Shown piece by piece: positions 33,552-41,242 of a stretch of DNA of 43,329 bases. The stretch comes from Pseudomonas sp. ATCC PTA-122608 (GTDB lineage: Bacteria; Pseudomonadota; Gammaproteobacteria; Pseudomonadales; Pseudomonadaceae). The stretch spans positions 1 through 43,329 of the forward strand of contig NZ_LPNO01000017.1 in assembly GCF_001952855.1 (NCBI RefSeq), given 5' to 3'. Under the pieces are notes generated by a model. The model worked only from the letters and a program-made list of their open reading frames with translations, was not told the DNA's origin and searched no databases. The translations under genes were made by a program, and so were the position numbers. Numbering within the stretch: position 1 is the first letter of the stretch; each line of letters begins with the position of its first letter.

Positions 33552-34313
33552 CTACTGATTGGGCGCTGATGCTTGCGCATTCACTTTGCAGGTCTCGCCG
33601 CTGCAACTGAACGCCAGCAGCGGGCGTCCGCCGTAGTCATTCACGTAGGCCAGGTAAGGTGTCGTGCCCAGCTCCCTGGCCGTCGGGCCAAGGGTCTGCA
33701 CGCCTTTGGGCGGGACCATCAGGGGCTCGAAGCCCGGTATGGTCTTGCCGTCCTTGCTGCTACGCGCGTCCACCAGGGTCACGTAGTAAGGCGTCGGGTT
33801 ATTCACCCGATAACGGTCGCCTTCGCGGGTAAGGGTCAGCTTTTCCTGCCACGGGTTGGACAAGTCTTGCTGGGTGGGCGTAATCGCTTGCGGCCGGTAG
33901 AACAGTTTGATCCGGGTTTGCAGCGCAATTTGCAGGGTGTTGGCCTTGTCGCTGCGCGGCGGAATTTCCCGCAAGTTGAAGTAGTAGACCGTCTCCCGAT
34001 CCTGCGGCAGCAACTTGGCCGCGGGTAATGCCTGTACTTTTACCTGGCTTTGTTTTCCTGGCTCCAGCCGTTGAACAGGCGGCAGTACGATCAAGGGCGT
34101 GGTGATTTTTTTGCCGGCTTCATCCTCGATCCAACCCTGGGCCAAATACGGCAGCTGGGTATTGTTGTTGGTAATGTTCACGCTGGTGGCGTCTTTGCCG
34201 CCATCAAAAATCACTCGGGTCCGGTCCAGGCCAACAGCGGCGTTGGCATTCAGGCTCAAACCCAGTACCAGCAGTGCAAAAGCCTGTTGAGTGAGGCGTA
34301 TGTTCAGCTTCAT
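33552..34313 (-). CDS. Periplasmic fimbrial chaperone (PapD family)
   Basis: A 253-residue chaperone with a signal peptide ending NANA and two immunoglobulin-like domains. Landmarks are GLDRTRVIFDGG with the subunit-anchoring Arg, YYFNLREIPP, and RIKLFYRP with the conserved Lys. The short F1-G1 loop indicates the FGS class, which serves rod-forming pili. A C-terminal Cys pair is seen (FSCSGETCKV). It hands folded subunits to the usher encoded just upstream; its start overlaps the usher stop (ATGA), so the two are translationally coupled. Confidence 0.95.
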   Translation of the reverse strand: MKLNIRLTQQAFALLVLGLSLNANAAVGLDRTRVIFDGGKDATSVNITNNNTQLPYLAQGWIEDEAGKKITTPLIVLPPVQRLEPGKQSQVKVQALPAAKLLPQDRETVYYFNLREIPPRSDKANTLQIALQTRIKLFYRPQAITPTQQDLSNPWQEKLTLTREGDRYRVNNPTPYYVTLVDARSSKDGKTIPGFEPLMVPPKGVQTLGPTARELGTTPYLAYVNDYGGRPLLAFSCSGETCKVNAQASAPNQ

Positions 34314-36922
34314 GAGGACGTGTTCTCCCTATCGGTTTGCTTGCCGGTCAGCGCTGCTGGCTCGGGCACGGATTGATCAGTGGCTACCAACTGGCAGCGC
34401 AGTTGCAGGGCATCGCTCAACCCGTCAATTGGCAAAATGACGGGTAGCGTGAGGGTGCAACGCTCGGAACCACCCCAACTGACGGTCATCTGCTCGCCAG
34501 CCTGGATACCGCTGAGGTAGACGTCCCCGCCATCGTTCACGACCCCGGTGTCCTGCAGCTTCAGGTTTTTTACCGTCGCGCCGAAGGGCGGTGAGCTGCC
34601 ATCCGGCAGGCGAAGCACAGCCATGGCTTTCTTGCCGGAAATCACTTCCAGGGTTCGATAACCGATAGCCCCTTCGGTGAGAGTCAGTTGCGTGACGGAT
34701 TGGGTGGCTTCGACATCGCTCGGCAAGCTCTCCAGGTCAACACTGGCCGCCGTCCGCTGGTAGCTGCTGATGTCGGAGATCACCGCCTTGCCGAAGGCGT
34801 TGCTGCGGGTAGGAGTGCCGTAACCGCGCACAGGCACATCGGGCACACCGCCGGTGTCGATCATCAGACGGGTGCCGCCCGTACTATTGGTGCGATGCAG
34901 GGCCCCACCGTACGGCGTAAGCGTGCCACCGCCGCGAACGGACGCCCCCAGGGTTCGGTTATTACCTTGCTGCTGACTGGCGCTGAGATCGATGTCTGCC
35001 AGATCACCGATGTGGCTCAGATAACCACTGGCGGAGTTGTCGCTGGCACTCAGTTGGTAGCTGTTACGCGCATCGATGCGATCAGCGTAGCGCGTTGCAA
35101 AACTGTTCTCGCCGGCGGCTCGATTCGCATCCATCGACAATGTGCCGGTCGGCCCCAACGGCAGGCTGACCGTCAGCGACATACCGTTATCCTTATATTG
35201 GTAATCTTGGGTGCGATATAAATTCACCGACAGGTTCATGTTTCTAACGGTGCCGATATTGAAGTAACGCGATGCAGACACGTTCCAGCGCTGAGTGTCC
35301 GGTCGATTCCAGTAGGTTTGTTTGTTGTAACTGGCATAGACAGTGGCGCCCAGATCACGAAACTGTTTATTAACCGTTACCGTAAAAAGTGCCTTGTTGC
35401 CGCCAATCGGTTGCCAGTGTTCAATGAACTCACCGTTCTGGTCGTACACGCCGCGTCCGCCGAGTTCACCATTCAAACCGTAATGCAGGGCATCCAGGTA
35501 TTGGCTCATGCTCAAGAAGTTCTTTTCGGAAAAACGATAACCGGCGAACGTCACCTGGCTGTCGTACTCTTCAAAGTTCTTGGAGTATTGAAGGCGGTAG
35601 GATTTGCCCGTGAGTGTCTCGTTCCACAGGTGTGCGCGGGACTCTGTCACATCCAGAGAAAGCGCCCCGAACGCCAGCAGATCACGCCCCACCCCGACCG
35701 ACCATGCACGGTAGTTGTTATCCAAAATACCGCCGCCCAACAGCGACCAACCGTTGCTGATACCCCGGGAGAACTCGCCGGTGCCGAAAAACGCGCCGTC
35801 TTCGTGATACTGAAGATTCGACGGCTGCCCAGCCGACAGCTTGTAGCGAACCTGCCCGGGGCGCGTCAGGTAGGGAACGCCTGCCGTATCAAGCTGGAAT
35901 TTTTGTACCGAACCGTCCTGCTCTTCCACCCGCACATCCAGCGTGCCGGACACTGCGTCATTAAGATCCTGGATGCGAAACGGTCCTGCTGCGACCAGCG
36001 TTTCATACAGCACACGCCCTTGCTGGCTGATGACGACCTTTGCATTGGTTTTGGCAACCCCGACCACTTCCGGTGCGTAACCCCGCAAGTTGGGTGGCAG
36101 CTGGCTTTCATCCGACTTCAGCGCGGCACCGGTAAAGCGAAAGCTGTCAAACAGGTCCGAATAGAGGTAGTCCTCGCCCACCACCAAGCGCGCTTTAAGC
36201 GCAGGAAGCGCACGGTAAGCGTAGTAACGACTCCACTCCAGTTTTTGCCGGTTTGCCGCCGACTCGCGGTCTTTCTCGACACGGCCCTGCCAATCAGCCC
36301 GCAGCCGCCAGGCCCCGGCATTCGCTCCGACGGTTCCGTTACCACTGACGTCATTGCGCATACCGTCATGCCGTCGGTAGCTCGATTGCGCTGTCATGTT
36401 GTAATCAATCAGCAGCCCCGGCACCCCCTCGTCCCAACGCGAAGGCGGGTCCCAGTTGATGGCGCTGTACTCCAGATAAGCCTGGGGAAGACTGATGTTC
36501 ACCGTGGCAGAGGCCAGGTCCGCACTGACCTCCATGCCAGGCAAGCCTTCGATATCCAGGCACTGCCCGTCTTTCCACCACCTGAGTTTGGCTGTTTCGG
36601 ACGCTTTCAGGCCCAACTGTTCCACCAACTCCCGCGATAAACAGGCCTGACTTCCCTTGGGGTCATTATCCGGAGGGTAGAACGCCACTGATTGCTCAGA
36701 GATGGGCTGTGTATTTATCTGCACGAGCATCGAGTAGTTGCCGGGCAGAATAAAGCCACTGCGTGCAAACTGGGACAAGTCAATATTAGTGCGATCATTT
36801 AGATCAAGAACGTCGGTATTAAACTCAATATCCCCGGCACCCAGTGCAGTTCCCGCCAGTGATATCAACCCGCCAAAGAGGCTGGGGCGCAGCGTATTCA
36901 TGACTTTCGACGTATTCAACAT
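34310..36922 (-). CDS. Outer-membrane fimbrial usher
   Basis: An 870-residue usher. After the signal peptide (ending LGAG) comes the N-terminal chaperone-binding domain (IEFNTDVLDLNDRTNIDLSQF). A 24-strand beta barrel with an internal plug follows; near 230-340 the signature SRYYAYRALPALKARLVVGEDY and FRFTGAALKSDESQLPPNLRGYAPEVVG is visible in pieces. The C-terminal domains contain a Cys pair (ERCTLTLP, LQLRCQL). It forms the secretion pore that assembles the fimbria. ATG 36922 is taken; ATG 36901 is possible. The length fits the family (about 800-900). Confidence 0.95.
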   Translation of the reverse strand: MLNTSKVMNTLRPSLFGGLISLAGTALGAGDIEFNTDVLDLNDRTNIDLSQFARSGFILPGNYSMLVQINTQPISEQSVAFYPPDNDPKGSQACLSRELVEQLGLKASETAKLRWWKDGQCLDIEGLPGMEVSADLASATVNISLPQAYLEYSAINWDPPSRWDEGVPGLLIDYNMTAQSSYRRHDGMRNDVSGNGTVGANAGAWRLRADWQGRVEKDRESAANRQKLEWSRYYAYRALPALKARLVVGEDYLYSDLFDSFRFTGAALKSDESQLPPNLRGYAPEVVGVAKTNAKVVISQQGRVLYETLVAAGPFRIQDLNDAVSGTLDVRVEEQDGSVQKFQLDTAGVPYLTRPGQVRYKLSAGQPSNLQYHEDGAFFGTGEFSRGISNGWSLLGGGILDNNYRAWSVGVGRDLLAFGALSLDVTESRAHLWNETLTGKSYRLQYSKNFEEYDSQVTFAGYRFSEKNFLSMSQYLDALHYGLNGELGGRGVYDQNGEFIEHWQPIGGNKALFTVTVNKQFRDLGATVYASYNKQTYWNRPDTQRWNVSASRYFNIGTVRNMNLSVNLYRTQDYQYKDNGMSLTVSLPLGPTGTLSMDANRAAGENSFATRYADRIDARNSYQLSASDNSASGYLSHIGDLADIDLSASQQQGNNRTLGASVRGGGTLTPYGGALHRTNSTGGTRLMIDTGGVPDVPVRGYGTPTRSNAFGKAVISDISSYQRTAASVDLESLPSDVEATQSVTQLTLTEGAIGYRTLEVISGKKAMAVLRLPDGSSPPFGATVKNLKLQDTGVVNDGGDVYLSGIQAGEQMTVSWGGSERCTLTLPVILPIDGLSDALQLRCQLVATDQSVPEPAALTGKQTDRENTSS

Positions 36923-36938
36923 ACACGCAACTCAATCT

Positions 36939-37499
36939 TCAAAAGTATTCCAACTTGAACCGCACTGCGGCACGGTGAGCTCCAGCCAAGAGCGGCACGC
37001 CGTTACCGACCAGGCGAAGCGTATAGTTAAGGATCATGTCACCCTCAACTACCGGGTACAGCGCTACTGGCGCACCCGGTGAACACGCCCGGCCATCAAT
37101 ATCCTGAATATCGAAGGCAACTCCCTGAGAACCACCAAAGGCTGCAAAGGAGCGTCCTGCTCTATCGGGAGAGCCGTCAAACGTCACTCGCAGGTGCTGC
37201 CAATCAGGCAGGCTTTCACCCGGGCGTGACGGGTCGGGGCGACTCAGCGAGCAATTGACCAGCCGCAACTGGAAGGGCCGTATTTGTCCCGCCCCGTCCC
37301 GCAAGAGCCGGCCTATGGGTTCGGGGTCCATCTCAATGGTTTGATCGGCACTGGCTGCTTCCAGCCCGCAGGCTGAGTCAACAACTTCTCCTCCCAGCGT
37401 GACGACTCCATCGCCTTGCGCTGAGGACTGCGCGAAAACCCAAGGGCTGATGAACATCGTCAATGAAGAGGTAATAGCGAGACTTATGAATGTTTTCAC
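36939..37499 (-). CDS. Fimbrial subunit (second pilin)
   Basis: A 186-residue subunit. The best start is GTG 37499, which has GGGAGG 5 bases upstream and opens a proper signal peptide (KTFISLAITSSLTMFISPWVFA). A frame ten codons longer (to ATG 37529) would put a charged leader before it. The mature protein has the Cys pair (DSACGLEA, RLVNCSLS) plus an extra Cys (GRACSPG), and the end HRAAVRFKLEYF fits chaperone recognition. It sits between the major pilin and the usher. An anchor/terminator or regulatory subunit role is possible but not shown. Confidence 0.87.
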   Translation of the reverse strand: MKTFISLAITSSLTMFISPWVFAQSSAQGDGVVTLGGEVVDSACGLEAASADQTIEMDPEPIGRLLRDGAGQIRPFQLRLVNCSLSRPDPSRPGESLPDWQHLRVTFDGSPDRAGRSFAAFGGSQGVAFDIQDIDGRACSPGAPVALYPVVEGDMILNYTLRLVGNGVPLLAGAHRAAVRFKLEYF

Positions 37500-37552
37500 C
37501 TGGACCTCCCGCCAGCTTCCCCCCGCCACCTTGAGAGTGGCGGGGGAAAAAC

Positions 37553-38074
37553 TTACTGATAAGCCAAAGTGAAATTGGTGACTGCGCTGAAATCACCAGG
37601 AACGATGTCGCCTGTCGCCTGGCCTTGAACAAAGGCGCCGAACTCCAGCGTGTTATTACCGGAGGCAATAGCCTGCGGGGTGGTTGGAGTACCCAACACA
37701 ATAGGTCGACCGCCATGGGTCATCATGATGCCCACGCCGCCCGCGCCGCCCACTGTGCCGATCCCACCCGGAACAACGGTCGACGGCGCGCCGGTGAAGG
37801 TAGTGGTCACCGTGTTATCGGTGAGGCCGGACAGATCGCAGCCTTCAAGTTCAATCAGCACACGTCGGGCTTCAGACTTGCCACCCGATTGCAGTTGATG
37901 CTTGGCGATCGCGCCAAGGCGAACGGTCTGATCTACGGAGTCAGGCTTGATAGAGCAAGCACCCGAATGTACCGACCCCAAAAACGTGACCGTTCCGTCC
38001 GCTGCTTGGGCAACAGACATCGAACCTGCCAACAGGCCGACAGTTAACAGTGCAGTTTTCATTTTAGATTTCAT
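37553..38074 (-). CDS. Major fimbrial subunit (pilin)
   Basis: First gene of the operon, about 173 residues from ATG 38074 (ATG 38062 also possible); a longer frame to 38200 has no pilin character. The signal peptide ends VAQA. The mature N-terminal strand DGTVTFLGSVHSGACSI, the second Cys in LEGCDLSG, a glycine-rich loop (VVPGGIGTVGGAGG) and the end FSAVTNFTLAYQ are those of type 1-like pilins. GAGCG precedes the start. A 27-base perfect-arm hairpin lies in the leader. It should form the shaft. Confidence 0.9.
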   Translation of the reverse strand: MKSKMKTALLTVGLLAGSMSVAQAADGTVTFLGSVHSGACSIKPDSVDQTVRLGAIAKHQLQSGGKSEARRVLIELEGCDLSGLTDNTVTTTFTGAPSTVVPGGIGTVGGAGGVGIMMTHGGRPIVLGTPTTPQAIASGNNTLEFGAFVQGQATGDIVPGDFSAVTNFTLAYQ

Positions 38075-38572
38075 TTGCAGACGCTCACGTATAGTCAATA
38101 TCACAACGGAGTCCTGTCGCAGCTGTGCGCAGGACTTATTAAGTGCCCGAACGATTCCCTGATCACGTTGGAATGTTTGATTTTTTCCAACTACTTGCAT
38201 TGCAATTCAGGAACTCGTTCAACGCCGGGCAATTATCCGTTGCGAATTTGAATAAGAAAGCCATCCGATTCGCTGAATTGAGTAGCCTGGTTACACCAAG
38301 ACACATAGGAAGATTATGGCACTTTGCCAAAACTTTAAATGTGTCCGTAAGAATCGGACTACATGCTGAGAATGGAAATAGTTTAAGAAGGGATAAGTCC
38401 GTAAGAATAGGATTACGAACTCTAAAAAACAATAGTAACTACTGGGCCAAACCCACTAACTAATTTAAAAATGAGTCCACTGGATTGGCTTGCGCACGCA
38501 GGCGAACAAAACACTCGCGGCTTGGAGGCCGCTGCGCAGCGTCGACCGCTCGTCTGCCGGGCTTGCCCTCAA
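38075..38572 (-). promoter_or_regulatory. AT-rich upstream region of the fimbrial operon
   Basis: This 500-base stretch has no convincing gene and is visibly richer in A/T than its surroundings from about 38165 to 38475. It holds a leader hairpin (38110-38136, arms AGTCCTG/CAGGACT) and two copies of a 16-base dyad (38347 and 38401). Short frames here are products of the repeats and low GC. The fimbrial promoter must lie within it, but I cannot place the -10/-35 with confidence. Confidence 0.6.
38344..38416. promoter_or_regulatory. Two direct copies of a response-regulator-like dyad
   Basis: TCCGTAAGAATCGGACTAC (38344-38362) and TCCGTAAGAATAGGATTAC (38398-38416) differ at two positions and start 54 bases apart, close to five helical turns. 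Each contains GTAAGAATnGGAnTAC, an imperfect palindrome, resembling boxes of RcsB/FixJ-class regulators (TAAGAAT..). Probable activator or repressor sites for the fimbrial operon, about 270-340 bases upstream of the pilin start. Confidence 0.5.
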
Positions 38573-38574
38573 CA

Positions 38575-38588
38575 TAAGATATATCTTA
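38575..38588. promoter_or_regulatory. Candidate operator of the PadR/YqjI-like repressor
   Basis: TAAGATATATCTTA is a perfect 14-base palindrome 31 bases before the padR-type ATG. PadR proteins bind AT-rich dyads at their own promoters, and this is the only such element here. Confidence 0.6.
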
Positions 38589-38619
38589 CGTTGTATCTAA
38601 ACCAGACGAGAGCATCCCA

Positions 38620-39168
38620 ATGAGAGACCATCATCCCCACCGAGACCACGGTGACGACCGCGACGGCTTCGAAAAACGCCCTGGCCGCGACCGCGGTGGC
38701 CGAGGCCCACGGGTCTTCGCCCCCGGCGACCTGAAACTGCTGCTGCCGGCGCTGATCGCCGAACAGCCGTGCCACGGCTATGACCTGATCCGCCGGATCG
38801 AAGCCCTGTTCGACGGCGCCTACACCCCAAGCCCCGGCGTGATCTACCCCACGCTGACCTTTCTCGAAGAAAGCGAATTGATTGCCGGCGATGCCGAAGA
38901 CGGAAAAAAACGCTACACAATCACCGACGCCGGTCGTCTCTTCTTAAGCGAACAAGCAGTTGCCCTCGAAGGCATTCGCCTGCGCATGGATGTGAGCAAA
39001 CGTTCGCTGCGCGGCCAGGACCGTCCGCCAGAAATCCACGAGGCGGTACATAACCTGCGCCATGCCTTGCATTCGCACCACGGGCGCTGGAGCCCGGAAG
39101 AAATCGTTCGTGTTGCGGCGCTGCTCAACAGCACCGCCCAAGCCATTGCCGACGGGAAAGCTCAATGA
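38620..39168 (+). CDS. PadR family regulator, YqjI-like
   Basis: A 182-residue regulator. A histidine/aspartate-rich N-terminus (MRDHHPHRDHGDD) precedes a PadR winged-helix domain (about 35-110: LKLLLPALIAEQPCHGYDLIRRIE, PSPGVIYPTLTFLEE, GKKRYTITDAG). A C-terminal helical part carries HALHSHHGRW. This layout is that of E. coli YqjI, a nickel-responsive repressor of the ferric reductase gene yqjH. The histidine-rich tail supports metal sensing. Its stop overlaps the start of the siderophore-interacting protein (ATGA), whereas in E. coli the two genes are divergent. Nickel or iron specificity is not proven. Confidence 0.88.
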   Translation: MRDHHPHRDHGDDRDGFEKRPGRDRGGRGPRVFAPGDLKLLLPALIAEQPCHGYDLIRRIEALFDGAYTPSPGVIYPTLTFLEESELIAGDAEDGKKRYTITDAGRLFLSEQAVALEGIRLRMDVSKRSLRGQDRPPEIHEAVHNLRHALHSHHGRWSPEEIVRVAALLNSTAQAIADGKAQ

Positions 39169-39914
39169 ATACCCAAGCCATTCACCGCGTGACCCACGAA
39201 ATCAAACGCCGCCGCCTCGAAGTTCTGCGCGTGGTCGACATCACCCCGCGCATGCGCCGCATCACCCTGGGCGGGCCGGAACTGGCGGGCTTTATCAGCC
39301 TGGGCAGTGACGACCACATCAAGCTGCTGTTCCCGCAGAACGCCGCCGAACAAGCGGCACTGGACAGCCCCGACTTCAACCTGCGCGGCGATGGCCCGCA
39401 ACCCGCCATGCGCGACTACACCCCACGCCGGTACGACCTGGCCATTGGCGAGCTGGACATCGACTTCGTGCTGCACGGCGATGGCCCTGCCTCCACCTGG
39501 GCCGAGCAGGCCAAGGTCGGCCAGCACCTGCACATCGGCGGGCCGCGTGGCTCGATGATCGTGCCGGATATCTTCGACAGCTACCTGTTGATCGGCGATG
39601 AAACCGCGATCCCGGCCATCGCCCGGCGCCTGGATGAATTGCCGGCGGGGCGCAAGGTATTGGCGGTGATCGAGATCGACAATGCGGCAGAGCGGCAACC
39701 GCTATACAGCGCTGCCGAGGTAGAAGTGATCTGGGTGGTGCGCGGCCAGGATGACCTGCTCGAGACGGTGCAGAACCTGACGCTGCCGGGCGGTTCGCTG
39801 TACAGCTTCGTCGCTACCGAGAGCAAACTGTCGCGCCAGGTGCGGCGGGTGCTGCTGGACACGCACAACGTCAATGAGGCGTTCCTCAAGGCCGTCGGTT
39901 ACTGGCAACAGTGA
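39165..39914 (+). CDS. Siderophore-interacting protein / ferric-chelate reductase (YqjH-like)
   Basis: A 249-residue flavoprotein of the SIP family. The FAD-binding barrel has MRDYTPRRYD (flavin contact RxYT), and the NAD(P)-binding region has LIGDETAIPAIARRLDELPAG. YqjH/ViuB reduce ferric-siderophore complexes in the cytoplasm to release iron. The first residues (HRVTHEIKRRRLEVLRVVDITPRMRRITLGG) are normal for the family. The gene is coupled to the YqjI-like repressor by a 4-base overlap. A REP inverted repeat follows immediately after the stop. Confidence 0.93.
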   Translation: MNTQAIHRVTHEIKRRRLEVLRVVDITPRMRRITLGGPELAGFISLGSDDHIKLLFPQNAAEQAALDSPDFNLRGDGPQPAMRDYTPRRYDLAIGELDIDFVLHGDGPASTWAEQAKVGQHLHIGGPRGSMIVPDIFDSYLLIGDETAIPAIARRLDELPAGRKVLAVIEIDNAAERQPLYSAAEVEVIWVVRGQDDLLETVQNLTLPGGSLYSFVATESKLSRQVRRVLLDTHNVNEAFLKAVGYWQQ

Positions 39915-39916
39915 TC

Positions 39917-40017
39917 CGTGCAGGAGCGAGCTTGCTTGCGAAGAACCTGAGAGCGCCGCGTTAAACCAGACACGCTGCGTTATCGTTAACGTCCTTCGCG
40001 AGCAAGCTTGCTCCTAC
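39917..40017. repeat. REP-type inverted repeat overlapping a gene end
   Basis: Left arm GTGCAGGAGCGAGCTTGCTTGCGAAG, right arm CTTCGCGAGCAAGCTTGCTCCTAC. Same class and inner TATCGTTAACG as 15351-15454. Its right arm supplies the last codons and stop of the Pr6Pr gene. Confidence 0.88.
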
Positions 40018-40627
40018 TGATTTTATCCAGCCCCACCACCACCAAAGCAACCAGCACAAACCCCGCCAGAATCCCCCCGGCATTGATGAACACCTGTGGA
40101 TAACCCAGGGTGTCCACGTCGATGAACGGGTACTGATACAACCCCCACACATACCCGCGCAACAACACATAAGCGAAGTACACCAACGGGTAAATCACCC
40201 ACAGCCCGATGTGCTTGAGCCGCAGGCTGCCCTTGGGTACGCACCACCACCAATACGCGACAAACACCAACGGCATCACGTCGTGCAGCAGTTCGTCCGC
40301 CACAAACTGCACCCCCGCAGGTTGCCACATGTGCCGCAGCAACAGGCTATAGGCGAGGCTGACCACGACAATGCTCACGGCGATCCCGCTGCTGACCACG
40401 GGCCTGAGGAAAAATCGACTCGCGCAAGATGGCCGTTGCACCCACGCATGGGTCAACACCACCGCCACCAGGGTGTTGGTGAGCACGGTGAAGAAGCTGA
40501 AGAAATTCACCAGGCCCGGCAACAGGCTCGCGCCATCGACCCAGCGGTAGTAGAAAATGATGTACTGCTGCAGCGCCAGGCCAGCCCAGCCGCCGAGGGC
40601 TGCCAGGCCGATAAGGTGACGTTTCAC
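39986..40627 (-). CDS. Pr6Pr family integral membrane protein
   Basis: A 213-residue protein with about six membrane helices of the Pr6Pr/FAR-17a (AIG1-like) family. Typical features are the NFFSFFTVLTN segment and DELLHDVMPLVFVAYWW with conserved His; eukaryotic AIG1 proteins hydrolyse fatty acid esters of hydroxy fatty acids, but bacterial function is unknown. The start is GTG 40627 with AGGA 7 bases upstream, one base after the stop of the VF530 gene, so the two are likely coupled. The last residues SRSKLAREGR are encoded by the REP arm. Confidence 0.86.
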   Translation of the reverse strand: MKRHLIGLAALGGWAGLALQQYIIFYYRWVDGASLLPGLVNFFSFFTVLTNTLVAVVLTHAWVQRPSCASRFFLRPVVSSGIAVSIVVVSLAYSLLLRHMWQPAGVQFVADELLHDVMPLVFVAYWWWCVPKGSLRLKHIGLWVIYPLVYFAYVLLRGYVWGLYQYPFIDVDTLGYPQVFINAGGILAGFVLVALVVVGLDKISRSKLAREGR

Positions 40628-40628
40628 C

Positions 40629-40865
40629 TCAGTCCTCGACCGGTCGCTTGGTGCGCATCAACTTCACGTACAAGCCCTCGACCTTCTCCCGCGCCCACGG
40701 CGTCTTGCGCAGGAACGACAGGCTCGACTTGATGCTCGGGTCACTGGAAAAACAGCGGATATTGATGCGCTCGGCCAGGCCTTCCCATTGGTAATGCGCC
40801 ACCAGCGCGGTGAGGACCTGTTCCAGGGTGACGCCGTGCAGTGGGTCTTTGTTTGTCGCGGTCAT
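40629..40865 (-). CDS. VF530 family DNA-binding protein
   Basis: A 78-residue protein of the VF530 family (small alpha-helical fold, about 75 residues). The motif RCFSSDPSIKSSLSFLRKTPWAREKVEGLY is diagnostic. DNA binding is suggested by structure in the family; role is unknown. ATG 40865 is chosen at the natural N-terminus (MTATNKDPLHGVTLEQVL). The frame stays open to 41024 but runs through a REP element. It lies just upstream of the Pr6Pr gene on the same strand. Confidence 0.88.
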   Translation of the reverse strand: MTATNKDPLHGVTLEQVLTALVAHYQWEGLAERINIRCFSSDPSIKSSLSFLRKTPWAREKVEGLYVKLMRTKRPVED

Positions 40866-40960
40866 GCCGGGCCTTTTGCGAAAAGAAGAAAACGAAGCCG
40901 CGCACCTTAGCGGACGGGCCGTGCGGGTGGAAGCGCTGCCTTCACTATAGGCCACTGTTC

Positions 40961-41094
40961 GATCGTTCCCACGCTCTGCGTGGGAATGCCGAATTGGACG
41001 CTCTGCGTCCCGCGGTCGACGCAAATTTTAGCCCTGCGCAACGGTGACGCAGAGCGTCACGGGATGCATTTCCACGCGGAGCGTGGGAACGATC
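40961..41094. repeat. REP-type inverted repeat (GTTCCCACGC class)
   Basis: Arms GATCGTTCCCACGC and GCGTGGGAACGATC are perfectly complementary. Inner stems CACGCTCTGCGTGGGAA and GACGCAGAGCGTCAC are typical of this third Pseudomonas repeat class. It fills most of the gap between the VF530 gene and the TonB receptor; the remainder holds the receptor promoter. Confidence 0.88.
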
Positions 41095-41150
41095 AGCGTG
41101 GGAGTGATCGAGCGGGGTTTGGGAAAGTTCCCCTTGGCAGAGAAAAAAGT

Positions 41151-41169
41151 GATGTTATATTGTAACGAT
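41151..41169. promoter_or_regulatory. Candidate Zur box upstream of the TonB receptor
   Basis: ATGTTATATTGTAACGAT contains the inverted repeat GTTA-N5-TAAC and the core GTTATA-N3-TAAC identical in form to the rpmE2 box at 12026. It is about 75 bases upstream of the receptor ATG, in a suitable place to overlap the promoter. Confidence 0.7.
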
Positions 41170-41242
41170 AACTATCAAAGGGTATCGAATCCCTTACCGT
41201 TTTCAGCCTTCTCTTTTTTTGCCGTTTGCCAAGGAACGACCG

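Noticed and set aside
38163..38463. Short frames on both strands upstream of the fimbrial operon
   Set aside because: Low-complexity, AT-rich, built around the two dyads, without ribosome binding sites.
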